The notes under the pieces: model-generated
What the model was told of the DNA's origin: nothing
The model's database searches: none
What the model saw: the letters and a program-made list of their open reading frames with translations, nothing else
Shown here: one piece after another, positions 11,052-19,563 of the stretch
How the letters are laid out: each line of letters starts with the position of its first letter
How positions within the stretch are numbered: position 1 is the stretch's first letter
Origin: a bacterium M00.F.Ca.ET.205.01.1.1
Lineage (GTDB): Bacteria > Pseudomonadota > Alphaproteobacteria > Rhizobiales > Rhizobiaceae
Direction of reading: 5' to 3'
Assembly (NCBI GenBank): GCA_004791255.1
Contig: SRUQ01000003.1
Location: 787,989 to 851,988, forward strand
DNA: 64,000 nt
Made by a program: the position numbers and the translations under genes

Positions 11052-11921
11052 ATGATCCGAAATCTGGACACAGCATTGGTGCGCACCTTCGTCGCCGTCG
11101 CCGACCGGGCGAGCATGACGGCGGCGGCCAATGCGCTGCATCTGACGCAGGGCGCCGTCAGCCAGCAGGTCAAGCGGCTGGAGGAGGCGCTCGGCTGCAG
11201 CCTGTTCGAGCGCGACCGGCGCGGCTTGCGGCTGACCCGTTCGGGCGAACGGTTGTTCGACAAGGCAAAGCGCCTGCTCGCCCTCAACGACGAAATCTGG
11301 GCCGAGATGGCGGGCAGTGCCGTGGCGGGGCAGGTGCGGCTCGGCGTGCCCTATGACCTCGTCGGCACCTTGCTGGCGCCCGTTTTGAAAACCTATGCCG
11401 AACGCTATCCGCAGGTCGAGATCTCGCTGGTCTGTGCCTCGTCGCCGGAGTTGACCACGGCGCTTGCGGCCGGAACCATCGACCTTGCGGTGATCGAGGA
11501 ACGGGTCGGCCCGACCGCAGGCGAATGCCTCGCCATCGACCGGCTGGTTTGGGTCGGCGCCAGAGGCGGCGCCGCGCGTACCAAACGGCCGCTGCCGGTT
11601 TCGATCGTCGCCGACACCTGTGCCTTCCGTCCGGTGGTTCTGTCGGCGCTGGGCGAGCACGGGCTGGAATGGCGCACCGTGTTCGAGAACGGCAACATCG
11701 ACGCGACGACGGCGACGGTGCGGTCCGACCTCGCCGTCACGACATGGCTCGCTTCGACCGTGCCTGCCGATCTCGATATCCTGCCATTCGACTCCGGCTT
11801 GCCGCCGCTGCCGAATTTCGCCATCAATTTGCATCTGCCGGTGCATGGCGTGGCGCCGGCCGCGCAGGAGTTTGCACGTTATATAAGGGATGGGCTGTCG
11901 AGGCGGGCGCAGGCGGCTTGA
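11052..11921 (+). CDS. LysR-family transcriptional regulator
   Basis: This is a 289-residue LysR-type regulator: an N-terminal winged helix-turn-helix (DTALVRTFVAVADRASMTAA onward, then LTQGAVSQQVKRLE at about residues 31-44) and a two-lobed ligand-binding domain. It probably controls the divergent LysE-type exporter. I prefer ATG 11052 over ATG 11043, because the -10 box TATAAT overlaps 11043 and no ribosome site precedes either codon. The best reading is a leaderless message starting at 11052. The effector is likely an amino acid, by analogy with LysG/ArgP-LysE pairs; this is inference. Confidence 0.88.
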   Translation: MIRNLDTALVRTFVAVADRASMTAAANALHLTQGAVSQQVKRLEEALGCSLFERDRRGLRLTRSGERLFDKAKRLLALNDEIWAEMAGSAVAGQVRLGVPYDLVGTLLAPVLKTYAERYPQVEISLVCASSPELTTALAAGTIDLAVIEERVGPTAGECLAIDRLVWVGARGGAARTKRPLPVSIVADTCAFRPVVLSALGEHGLEWRTVFENGNIDATTATVRSDLAVTTWLASTVPADLDILPFDSGLPPLPNFAINLHLPVHGVAPAAQEFARYIRDGLSRRAQAA

Positions 11922-11941
11922 GGCCAAGCAGACCTTGGGTT

Positions 11942-12137
11942 CCTCTCCCCTGTCGATCGGGGAGAGGTGTCGAGCGAAGCTCGACGGAGTGGGGGCGATC
12001 TTTTTCCGCCTGATTACCGCTGGCCTGAGTCTTCTTGCCAGCCTGTTCTGCCTATCTTGCGGCGGTGCTTCTGGCGAATGGCTTCCCCACCCCATCGCTG
12101 CTTCGCAGCGCCACCTCTCCCGCCTCCGGAGGAGAGG
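11942..12137. repeat. Paired inverted palindromic elements
   Basis: The left arm has CCTCTCCCC/GGGGAGAGG (11942-11967) and GTCGAGC-GAA-GCTCGAC (11969-11985). The right arm is its mirror, with CGCTGC-TTC-GCAGCG (12096-12110) and CCTCTCC/GGAGAGG (12114-12137). This is the same architecture as the element at 10.2 kb, here in MITE-like inverted pairing. Confidence 0.7.
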
Positions 12138-12158
12138 AAAGGTGCCAAGGCCGTCCCG

Positions 12159-12809
12159 CTACTTCCAGTTCTTGCGCCGCTCGAGTTCGGCCTCGGAAGG
12201 CTCTTCCTGCGCGAACGACCCGACTTTGATTTCGCCTGAGCGCTCATAAGTCGCCATGATCACACCTGTGCTGGATGTCTGCGACTTGACGAGCTTGAAG
12301 GCACCCGGCATCGCGTCATCGCCGAACAGCCGCCTGCCTTTGCCCAGCAGCAGCGGAAAGATCATCAGCCGGATCTCGTCGATCAGCCCGTTGGCGAGCA
12401 GGGTCTGGATCAGCTGGCCAGAGCCCTGGATGAGCAGGTCAGGTCCATCCTGCTGCTTGAGCTCGCGCAACGTCGCGACGATATCCGGCCCAAGCGATCG
12501 AGTGTTCTCCCAGGTCAGAGTGTCGGGCCGATGGGTCGCCACATATTTGGTCGCGGGGTTAAAGACGTCCGCGATCGAATCCTTCTGATACGGCCAATAC
12601 GCCGCGAAGATGTCGTAGGTTCTGCGGCCGAGCAGCAGGTCGAACGGTTTGGAGAACATTTCGTCGATGGCCTTGCCCGCCACCTCGTCAAAGTAGTGGA
12701 AGGTCCAGCCGCCGAACTTGAAGCCGCCGACCGGATCCTCTTCCGGTCCGCCCGGGGCCTGCATGACACCGTCGAGGCTGACGAAGGTCGCTGCAATGAT
12801 CTTTCTCAT
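12159..12809 (-). CDS. Dihydrofolate reductase-family protein (RibD C-terminal-like)
   Basis: This 216-residue protein has the dihydrofolate reductase/RibD-C fold, which binds NADPH for small-molecule reduction. It opens with RKIIAATFVSLDGVMQAPGG, carries the family blocks LLLGRRTYDIFAAYWP and LLIQGSGQLIQTLL, and ends with a strand-rich segment. It is an uncharacterised paralogue, not the essential FolA, which is shorter and differs in motifs. The start at 12809 has AAGGAG upstream; extending the frame further runs antisense through the PCMT gene. It could act in antibiotic or xenobiotic metabolism, but no substrate can be read from the sequence. Confidence 0.85.
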   Translation of the reverse strand: MRKIIAATFVSLDGVMQAPGGPEEDPVGGFKFGGWTFHYFDEVAGKAIDEMFSKPFDLLLGRRTYDIFAAYWPYQKDSIADVFNPATKYVATHRPDTLTWENTRSLGPDIVATLRELKQQDGPDLLIQGSGQLIQTLLANGLIDEIRLMIFPLLLGKGRRLFGDDAMPGAFKLVKSQTSSTGVIMATYERSGEIKVGSFAQEEPSEAELERRKNWK

Positions 12810-12925
12810 CCCGTATTCTCCTTGTTTCATCCACGCCGTCGTAGGCGGACTATGGTCCAAGGACGGGCCACTCGCTTCCGTCCCGACAGGGCATGTGAAA
12901 TTTTGGCGGGATGCCCGCCAGAGTA

Positions 12926-13768
12926 TCAAGTGCCGGGTTTGGCGCCGAGTGCTTTCGACGAGAACCAGACCTCGCCGAAGATGGCGGTGGCGGTGCGGTC
13001 CGGCGGCTTGTGCTCGGTCAGCCAGACCGAGCGGCTGCGCGCCGCCTGTTCGCGCGTCGGGATCTTCGCCGCGGCACCTGCGATCGACGCGCCGACGCAA
13101 GGAATGAACCAGGAGCGCATGAACGGATCGCAGGCGAAGCCCTTTACTCCGCGCGTCACCATGACGGCGAGCGGGACGCGCTCGGCCGGGCGCCAGGGAA
13201 AGATCATGCGCCCGCCCGGCCGCAGCGCCTTCAGCCATCCAACGGGAGGGGCGACCACGCCGGCATTGACGTAGATGATGTCCGATGGCGGCAAGGGTGC
13301 CGTGACGGCATCGCCATGGATGACCGCCACATTGCCATAGGCCTCGAGATTTTCGCGCGCGAGCCCGGCCAGCGCCTTGTCGAGTTCGAAAGCAGCGACG
13401 GTGCCGCCGGGCGAGACAAGCCTCGCCAGCAGGGCGGTGTAATAGCCGGTGCCAGCACCGATGTGAGAGACCGTTTCACCGGGTCTGGGTGCGAGCCTGC
13501 CGATCCACATTGCGTGCAGGAAGGGCTCGCCATTGTTGATGCCCTTATCGGCATCGAGCGCCACCAGCACGTTCTGGTAGACGTGGACCGGGTCGGCGCT
13601 TGGCGTTCTGACCTTGCCGTTACCGGCGACGATCGTCCACGGTCCCGGGCCGAGAAAAGCCTCGCGCGGCACGCTGGCGAACACGTCCTCCAGGCGCGGA
13701 TCGGCCGAGGCGGCATTGCCCGCCATCAGCCGGGCGTAGAGTTTTCTGGCATCTTCGACCGTGCTCAT
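12926..13768 (-). CDS. Protein-L-isoaspartate O-methyltransferase-like protein
   Basis: This is a 280-residue SAM-dependent methyltransferase of the PCMT family, whose classical members repair isoaspartyl damage in proteins. The N-terminal RLEDVFASVPREAFLGPGPW region matches the PCMT substrate loop. Motif I appears as VSHIGAGTGYYTALLA (about residues 94-109), followed by an acidic SAM-ribose residue in AAFELD and a YVNAGV strand. The C-terminal 90 residues extend beyond the usual 210-residue enzyme, so this is the larger divergent subgroup and may methylate another substrate. It is upstream of the DHFR-like gene on the same strand. Confidence 0.8.
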   Translation of the reverse strand: MSTVEDARKLYARLMAGNAASADPRLEDVFASVPREAFLGPGPWTIVAGNGKVRTPSADPVHVYQNVLVALDADKGINNGEPFLHAMWIGRLAPRPGETVSHIGAGTGYYTALLARLVSPGGTVAAFELDKALAGLARENLEAYGNVAVIHGDAVTAPLPPSDIIYVNAGVVAPPVGWLKALRPGGRMIFPWRPAERVPLAVMVTRGVKGFACDPFMRSWFIPCVGASIAGAAAKIPTREQAARSRSVWLTEHKPPDRTATAIFGEVWFSSKALGAKPGT

Positions 13769-13847
13769 CGCCAGCAAGATAGCGCGGATTGCCGGCCTGT
13801 CGCGGGATTATCCCTTTGCGGGAGCATCCATTGCGCAGCGATCGAGT

Positions 13848-15212
13848 TCAGCCGACGCCGAACAGCGTGTCATAGAGCAGCTTGAAATTCAGCACGAGAA
13901 TGACGGCGGCGACCAGCCAGGCCAGTACGGCAACGGCCCGCGGAATGGCGAGGCTGCCCATCTTCTTCCTGTCGGACACAAACTGCACCAGCGGGATCAC
14001 CGCGAACGGCAGTTGCATCGACAGGATGACCTGGCTGAACACCAGCAACTGGCCGGTGCCCTTCTCGCCATAGAGCGCGGTGACGATCACCACCGGGACG
14101 ATGGCAAGGCCACGCGTCAGGAGCCGGCGCGCCCAGTTGGGAATGCGCAGGCGCAGGAAGCCTTCCATGATGATCTGGCCGGCAAGCGTGGCCGTCACCG
14201 TCGAGTTCAGGCCCGACGCCAGCAGTGCGACGGCGAACAGGATCGAGGCGATGCTGAGCCCCAGGAGCGGCGACAACAGCTCGAAGGCCTGGCTGATCTC
14301 GGCGACGTCCTGGTGACCGGTGTTGTGGAAGGCGACCGCCGATACGATCAGAATAGCGGCATTGACGAACAGCGCCAGCATCAGGGCGATGGTGGAGTCC
14401 GCCGTTGCCCATTTGATGGCGTCGCGCTTGCCATTTTCGGTGCGCTCATAGGCGCGGGTCTGCACGATCGAGGAGTGCAGATAGAGATTGTGCGGCATGA
14501 CCGTGGCGCCGATGATGCCGATGGCGATGTAGAGCATCGCCGGGTTGGTGACGATTTCGGACGAGGGCACGAACATGGCGTGCAGGATCGTGCCGGGCGC
14601 CGGGGCGGCGACGAAAATCTGGATGGCAAAACAGGCGAAAATGATGATCAGCAGCGCGATGACGAAGGCTTCGAGATAGCGGAACCCCTTGTTCATCAGG
14701 AGCAGCACCAGGAACGCATCGAGCGCGGTGAGTATGGCGCCGCCGATCAGCGGAATACCGAACAGGAGCTGCAGCGCGATCGCGGTGCCGATGACTTCGG
14801 CCAGGTCGCAGGCGATGATGGCAAGCTCGCAGGCGATCCAAAGCACGAAATTGACCGGGCGCGGGTAATAGGCGCGGCAGGCCTGGGCGAGGTCGCGGCC
14901 GGTGGCGATGCCGAGCCGGGCTGCCAGCGCTTGCAGCAGGATCGCCATCAGGTTTGACAGCATGATGATGAACAGCAGCGTGTAGCCGAACTGCGCACCG
15001 CCGGCGAGGTCGGTCGCCCAGTTGCCGGGGTCCATGTAGCCGACCGAAACCATGTAGCCCGGGCCCATGAAGGCGAACAGGCGGCGGAACCAGACGCCCG
15101 ATGTCGGCACGGCGATGGAGGAATTGACCTCGCGCAGGCTGGGCTGATCCTCCTCCTCCGGCCTGGCAAACCGCCATGCGGACCGGAGGACTGTGGCTTC
15201 TGCGTCTGACAT
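13848..15212 (-). CDS. mntH: Nramp-family Mn2+ transporter MntH
   Basis: MntH imports Mn2+ (and some Fe2+) with protons across the inner membrane. The 454-residue protein has about 11 hydrophobic segments. The metal-binding helix 1 motif is seen as [10 protein letters not shown], helix 6 has the equivalent [10 protein letters not shown], and the family block [20 protein letters not shown] is present. The start at 15212 is chosen over an upstream ATG at 15287 because GGAAAG precedes it and the longer start would cover the MntR-type operator. It is divergent from a DtxR/MntR regulator, so expression should fall when manganese is plentiful. Confidence 0.95.
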   Translation of the reverse strand: MSDAEATVLRSAWRFARPEEEDQPSLREVNSSIAVPTSGVWFRRLFAFMGPGYMVSVGYMDPGNWATDLAGGAQFGYTLLFIIMLSNLMAILLQALAARLGIATGRDLAQACRAYYPRPVNFVLWIACELAIIACDLAEVIGTAIALQLLFGIPLIGGAILTALDAFLVLLLMNKGFRYLEAFVIALLIIIFACFAIQIFVAAPAPGTILHAMFVPSSEIVTNPAMLYIAIGIIGATVMPHNLYLHSSIVQTRAYERTENGKRDAIKWATADSTIALMLALFVNAAILIVSAVAFHNTGHQDVAEISQAFELLSPLLGLSIASILFAVALLASGLNSTVTATLAGQIIMEGFLRLRIPNWARRLLTRGLAIVPVVIVTALYGEKGTGQLLVFSQVILSMQLPFAVIPLVQFVSDRKKMGSLAIPRAVAVLAWLVAAVILVLNFKLLYDTLFGVG

Positions 15213-15260
15213 GGGCTTTCCGCGACTTCTGGAGACTGCCCGTAACCTATGCCACGGCTC

Positions 15261-15284
15261 AACATTATGCAATAGGCTATATTT
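15261..15284. promoter_or_regulatory. Candidate MntR box upstream of mntH
   Basis: A 24-base imperfect palindrome with arms AACATTATGC and GGCTATATTT lies between mntH and mntR. It resembles the enterobacterial MntR box (AACATAGC...GCTATGTT). It sits about 50 bases upstream of the mntH start. Confidence 0.65.
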
Positions 15285-15440
15285 CATTGTTCGTGCTTTT
15301 TATCGGCCGCGCGGGTGAGCCTGCGAAAGCACAATCTGAAACGCCCGTTGCGCCTCCTGCGGAATGCAAATAAACGACCTGAAGAATCAGAGCCCGTGCT
15401 ATAAAAGCGTCGACGGCCAAACTCGCAGGAGGAGCGCGCA

Positions 15441-15890
15441 TTGGCGCTGAAGAACAGACCGGTCCCGCGTGAGCCGCTGCCCGACGCCGATGTCCATTCG
15501 GAGGGGTTCCGGCAGACGCGCGAAGCGCGCCGCGGCGCGCTGGTCGAGGACTATGTCGAGCTGATCGCCGACCTGATCGAGGATGGCAACGAGGCGCGCC
15601 AGGTCGACATCGCCGCCCGGCTCGGTGTCGCCCAGCCGACGGTGGCCAAGATGCTGACGCGTCTGTGCGCCGACGGGCTGGTGTCGCGGAAACCCTATCG
15701 CGGCGTGTTCCTGACCGAAGCCGGCCGCAAGGTGGCGCAGGAAAGCCGCATTCGCCATCAGACGGTGGAAGCCTTCCTGCGCTCGCTCGGCGTAAGCGCC
15801 GAGACGGCGCGCATCGACGCCGAGGGCATCGAGCACCATGTCAGCGCCGAGACGCTGGACGCTTTTCGCAAGGCGATGACGGTGCGCTGA
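15441..15890 (+). CDS. mntR: MntR-like DtxR-family manganese regulator
   Basis: This 149-residue DtxR-type metalloregulator should repress the divergent mntH when bound to Mn2+. The N-terminal helix-turn-helix reads [20 protein letters not shown] (about residues 53-72) followed by the wing [13 protein letters not shown]. The C-terminal helical dimerisation domain contains E-rich and HH segments suited to metal binding ([11 protein letters not shown]). The start codon is TTG at 15441, supported by AGGAGG at 15427-15432 with ideal spacing; no ATG fits. The N-terminal extension before the DNA-binding domain is like E. coli MntR rather than Bacillus MntR. Confidence 0.9.
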   Translation: MALKNRPVPREPLPDADVHSEGFRQTREARRGALVEDYVELIADLIEDGNEARQVDIAARLGVAQPTVAKMLTRLCADGLVSRKPYRGVFLTEAGRKVAQESRIRHQTVEAFLRSLGVSAETARIDAEGIEHHVSAETLDAFRKAMTVR

Positions 15891-15987
15891 GGCGCATCAG
15901 CCGTTTCTCGACGAGAGACAGCGGGAACCGCCTGATGTTAGGCACGTTGCTCCCGACATAGCGCGATGTCGCGCAAGGGAGGAAACG

Positions 15988-16176
15988 ATGGGCATTGAAC
16001 AGGCACCGACCGCGAAGGGCAAGCAGGCGGCCAAGGGACTGCGGCAGGCGGCCGCCCGGGACGAGCGCAAGACAGAGGCCGAGACCGGCCATCCCCTGAA
16101 GAAGGGCGCCGCGCGCTTCGAGGAGCGCTCAAAGAGCTCCGACGGCAAGAGTGCCGGCGCCAAGCAGAGAGACTGA
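15988..16176 (+). CDS. Small highly charged protein, 62 aa
   Basis: The product is 62 residues, rich in Lys, Arg, Glu and Ala, hydrophilic throughout, with no hydrophobic core, cysteine or signal. It is probably intrinsically disordered, like the small stress-associated proteins common in rhizobia. The ATG is preceded by GGGAGGAAACG, a good ribosome site, which supports translation. An inverted repeat (GCAGAGA/TCTCTGC, 16164-16185) overlaps the stop codon and may stop transcription. I do not recognise a family. Confidence 0.6.
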   Translation: MGIEQAPTAKGKQAAKGLRQAAARDERKTEAETGHPLKKGAARFEERSKSSDGKSAGAKQRD

Positions 16177-16229
16177 CGTCTCTGCGGGGTTAGCGGCATG
16201 ACGAACGGTCCCGCAGGCTTCAGCCCCTG

Positions 16230-18296
16230 CTATTCTGTATCCTGTTTCCAGCTTCTGGGGTGGCCGTCGACGCGGAACTGGAAGATGAAATAGGGCGGGA
16301 TGCAGGTGCCTTCGCCGGGTTTGGCCTCGGCCAAATCGTCATAGCCGGCGGTGCAGATATAGTCCTCGCGGCAGGGGTGGGCCTTGTCGCAGGCGCGCAG
16401 GCCGGCGGTCTTGGTGAATTCCCGGGTGCAGAATTTGTGGTCCTTGCCCGACGCGATGCAGTCGTTGAAGCCGGTCTTGGCGAGGCGGCCGCAGGTCGCT
16501 TCGTCGGGAAGCTTGTCGCAGGTGGCCTTGCGCAGCATGCCGCCGGGAAAGCCGCCGGTCTTCTGCTCGGGATTGTCGTAGCGCTGGCGCGCCGCACCGT
16601 AGCCGGCGGCCTTGACCACCGGCTTCTTGTCGCGCGCCGGGTCGATGGCGCACACCTTGGCGGTGGCCGGCGATAGGCGGCAATACTGGTCTTTGCCCCA
16701 TGCCGACATTTTGATCTCGCCGAACTCGACAGGGTCGCCGACCGCGGTGCCCTTTTCGCTGACGCAGGTGCCGAAACCGGGATGGATGGCGCTTTCATGG
16801 ACGCCGGCGCAGCGCAGGCCGGCGCCGCAGGTCCAGTCCTTGAAGCTCTCATCCGTTCCGCGATAGCAGATCGAGCCCCAGCCATCATAGAGGTCGGTGC
16901 CTTTCAGCGCCTCGGCGTATTTCGGGTCCGGACGGGCGGCGAAGCCTCTGGTGAAATCCGGATGGCCGCCGGCGGCGAATTGCTCGACGATGGCGCGGCG
17001 GCGCGGCAGGTCGGCGAAGAAGACGGCGGAACCCGGCACGAAGACGGCGTTGCGGCGCGGCTCGCTCGCCGGATCGGCGCCGGTGTAGTGGAAGCCGGCA
17101 ATGCCATGCGTCTGGTGGCAGCCCGTACAACTCATTTCGTTGAGGCGCAGGTTGAAGCCGGCGACGGATTTGATGGTGGCGAGCGTGTTGCCCTTGGCGA
17201 CATAGTCTTTCAACGCCTTGTCGATGTCGGCATCGTCGATCAGCCCGTAGGCGATGTTGTTTTGCGAGCGGCTGAGGCCGCCGGGTGCGACGGATACGGC
17301 GCTCTTGTCCAGGAATTTCTCGTCGATGACCAGCCGGCCATGGTCGAGATCATAGATGTTGCGGTCGGTAAGCAGCCATCTGGAGAAGGCCTTGACGTCG
17401 GCCAGCACCGTCGCCCGGTCGATCTGGTTCTCCATCCTGGATTCGTAGAAGCTCGCTTTGGCCGGATCCCATTTGAAGATTTTTAGGAGATATTCGGCAT
17501 GGCCGCCGAAATCGCGCCGTGTCGAGGCCGACAGTCTGAGCACCTGCATGTTGAGCTCGAGCCGCATGATCTGCGAGGAATTCAGCATGGCGCCCGAAAG
17601 CGGGCCTTCGTCGGAGCGCAGCCAGGCGGCGAGCTGGTCGGACGGCAGGTCCTGCTGCCCGGCGGCCAGCCAGCGTTTTGCGATGTCGGCGCACGATGCA
17701 TCGGTGGCGCTGGGCAGGTCTTTCGAGGTGCGGGCCTGCGCCTGCCTCGGCTTGGCGTTGAACACCAGGCTCATGGTCAGAGGCAGGCGCGAGGAAATGC
17801 GCTGTGCCACCTTGCCCTTGGCCGCTTTTTCCTCGACCGAATAGTGGAAGCGGTAGATCAGCCTGATCTCACCGCATTCGGTGTGGCCGAGATAGCCTCG
17901 ATCCATACGGTTGACGACGCCGGTGAGGTCCAGTGTCGAGCCGTCATCGTCGATGTATTTCGGGTTGAACAGCTGGCTGGTGTCTTTGGATTTCGCCATC
18001 GCCGCGACATAGGGATCGGGGCTTGCCTTCGGCTCGTCTAAGATCTGCTGTTTGACGGCGTCGCGCACGTTGGCCAGAGCCGGCACAGAAAACAGGCCGC
18101 GATTGTCGACCTCGCGGGTCAGGCCCAATGCTGGCCCGAGCAGCCGGCTGATCGACAGCCCGCCGCGCTCCAGCGCCTGCAAGGTGGCGGGATCGGTGAC
18201 GGCAACGCTGGAATCGAGCGTCACCGCGCCGGCGGATGCCAGACCAAGACAAAGCAGCACCGCAAGCTGCGACAGAAGGGAACCAATTGTCTTCAA
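16230..18296 (-). CDS. Secreted cysteine-rich protein with a CxxCH haem motif
   Basis: The 688-residue protein starts with a signal peptide (MKTIGSLLSQLAVLLCLGLA, cleavage near ASAGA), so it is exported. About residues 30-380 show no named domain but contain a block, DLTGVVNRMDRGYLG, suggesting a structured N-terminal domain. CTGCH at residues 390-394 is a canonical c-type haem attachment motif. The C-terminal 200 residues hold many cysteines (for example CGAGLRC and CREDYIC), suggesting several disulfides or a small Cys-rich repeat domain. It may be a periplasmic redox or binding protein. I know no characterised homologue. It stands alone, divergent from the zinc peptidase gene. Confidence 0.7.
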   Translation of the reverse strand: MKTIGSLLSQLAVLLCLGLASAGAVTLDSSVAVTDPATLQALERGGLSISRLLGPALGLTREVDNRGLFSVPALANVRDAVKQQILDEPKASPDPYVAAMAKSKDTSQLFNPKYIDDDGSTLDLTGVVNRMDRGYLGHTECGEIRLIYRFHYSVEEKAAKGKVAQRISSRLPLTMSLVFNAKPRQAQARTSKDLPSATDASCADIAKRWLAAGQQDLPSDQLAAWLRSDEGPLSGAMLNSSQIMRLELNMQVLRLSASTRRDFGGHAEYLLKIFKWDPAKASFYESRMENQIDRATVLADVKAFSRWLLTDRNIYDLDHGRLVIDEKFLDKSAVSVAPGGLSRSQNNIAYGLIDDADIDKALKDYVAKGNTLATIKSVAGFNLRLNEMSCTGCHQTHGIAGFHYTGADPASEPRRNAVFVPGSAVFFADLPRRRAIVEQFAAGGHPDFTRGFAARPDPKYAEALKGTDLYDGWGSICYRGTDESFKDWTCGAGLRCAGVHESAIHPGFGTCVSEKGTAVGDPVEFGEIKMSAWGKDQYCRLSPATAKVCAIDPARDKKPVVKAAGYGAARQRYDNPEQKTGGFPGGMLRKATCDKLPDEATCGRLAKTGFNDCIASGKDHKFCTREFTKTAGLRACDKAHPCREDYICTAGYDDLAEAKPGEGTCIPPYFIFQFRVDGHPRSWKQDTE

Positions 18297-18490
18297 AACC
18301 CCGCAGACCCCAATTTCCCGACAATGCTACAGGCCTTGCGCAGTCTCGGCCAGAGCAGGTGTGTTCGTCATGCCAGTGGTGTCGCAATCACGAAAAATGC
18401 TGTGACTTGGCGCAACCATTACGATAATTGTTTGTTGGATTGGGTCGGCTTGCCCGAACAATGGGAAAGTCAGCATTACGGGGAGTTGCC

Positions 18491-19423
18491 ATGCTCTGGA
18501 GAGGCCGTCGTCAGAGTGACAATATCGAGGACGACCGCAGCGACAGCGGCGCCGGCGGTGGGATCGGCGGCGGCAGCCCCGGCCAGTTCCGCATCCCGAT
18601 CGGCGGCCGCGCCGGCGGTGGCGGCAGCATCTTCCTGGTCATCCTGGTGGTGCTGGCCGGCTGGTATTTCGGCTTCGATCCATCGCAGATCCTCGGCGGC
18701 GGCGATGGCGGCCTGCTGCCGGGTGGCGGCGGCCAGATCACCGATAACAGTGGCGACCAGGGCGGCGGCACCGGCGCGCCGGCCTCGGACGAGATGAAGC
18801 AGTTCGTGGCCACCGTGCTGGCCGAGACCGAGGACACGTGGACCGGCATCTTCAAGGCCAACGGCCTGACCTACGAGGATCCTAAGCTGGTGCTGTTCAG
18901 CGGCCAGGTTCGCTCCGCCTGCGGCTTTGCCTCGGCGGCGTCGGGACCGTTCTATTGTCCTGGCGATCACAAGGTCTATCTCGACATGGCCTTCTTCCAG
19001 CAGCTCGACGAGCAATTCGGCGCCTCAGGCGAGTTCGCTCGGGCCTATGTGGTCGCGCATGAGGTCGGTCACCACGTCCAGAACCTGACCGGCATCATGT
19101 CGAAGTTCGACCAGATGCGGCAAGGTATGGGCGAGGCCGAAGCCAACCAGATGTCGGTCAAGGTCGAGCTTCAGGCCGACTGCTTTGCCGGCGTGTGGGC
19201 GCATTTCACCGCGCAGAAGGGCATATTGGAGCAGGGCGATATCGAGAGCGCGCTCAACGCCGCCAAGCAGATCGGCGACGATACGCTGCAAAAGAAGATG
19301 CAGGGCTATGTGGTGCCGGAAAGCTTCAACCACGGCACGTCACAGCAACGGCAGACCTGGCTGGCGCGCGGCTACAAGAGCGGCAAGCTTTCCGATTGCG
19401 ACACGTTCAACAACCCGATCTGA
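18491..19423 (+). CDS. Neutral zinc metallopeptidase (YpfJ family)
   Basis: This is a 310-residue membrane-anchored zinc peptidase. A Gly/Ser-rich N-terminal region precedes one hydrophobic segment (IFLVILVVLAGWYF, about residues 56-69), then a periplasmic catalytic domain with HEVGHH at residues 190-195, where the two histidines and glutamate form the zinc site. ADCFAGVWA about 30 residues later supplies the third ligand region. The chosen ATG 18491 follows GGGGAG, and the upstream ATG at 18428 lacks a ribosome site. The native substrate of this widespread family is not known. Confidence 0.9.
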   Translation: MLWRGRRQSDNIEDDRSDSGAGGGIGGGSPGQFRIPIGGRAGGGGSIFLVILVVLAGWYFGFDPSQILGGGDGGLLPGGGGQITDNSGDQGGGTGAPASDEMKQFVATVLAETEDTWTGIFKANGLTYEDPKLVLFSGQVRSACGFASAASGPFYCPGDHKVYLDMAFFQQLDEQFGASGEFARAYVVAHEVGHHVQNLTGIMSKFDQMRQGMGEAEANQMSVKVELQADCFAGVWAHFTAQKGILEQGDIESALNAAKQIGDDTLQKKMQGYVVPESFNHGTSQQRQTWLARGYKSGKLSDCDTFNNPI

Positions 19424-19563
19424 GAACGGGATCATACGGCTGAGGTCTTCTGCACTGTCAGGATGAGGCAGTTGCGGTCGTTCGTTTATTGTTCCGGCCG
19501 GCAAGCTCGCCTATAAAGTGCCTCCCGCCTTTGCCCTGAGGCGGCCGAGGAGCAGACACCATC

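Noticed and set aside
12810..13238. N-terminal extension of the DHFR-like frame
   Set aside because: It is antisense-free only in part and overlaps the PCMT gene; the AAGGAG-backed start at 12809 gives the family N-terminus.
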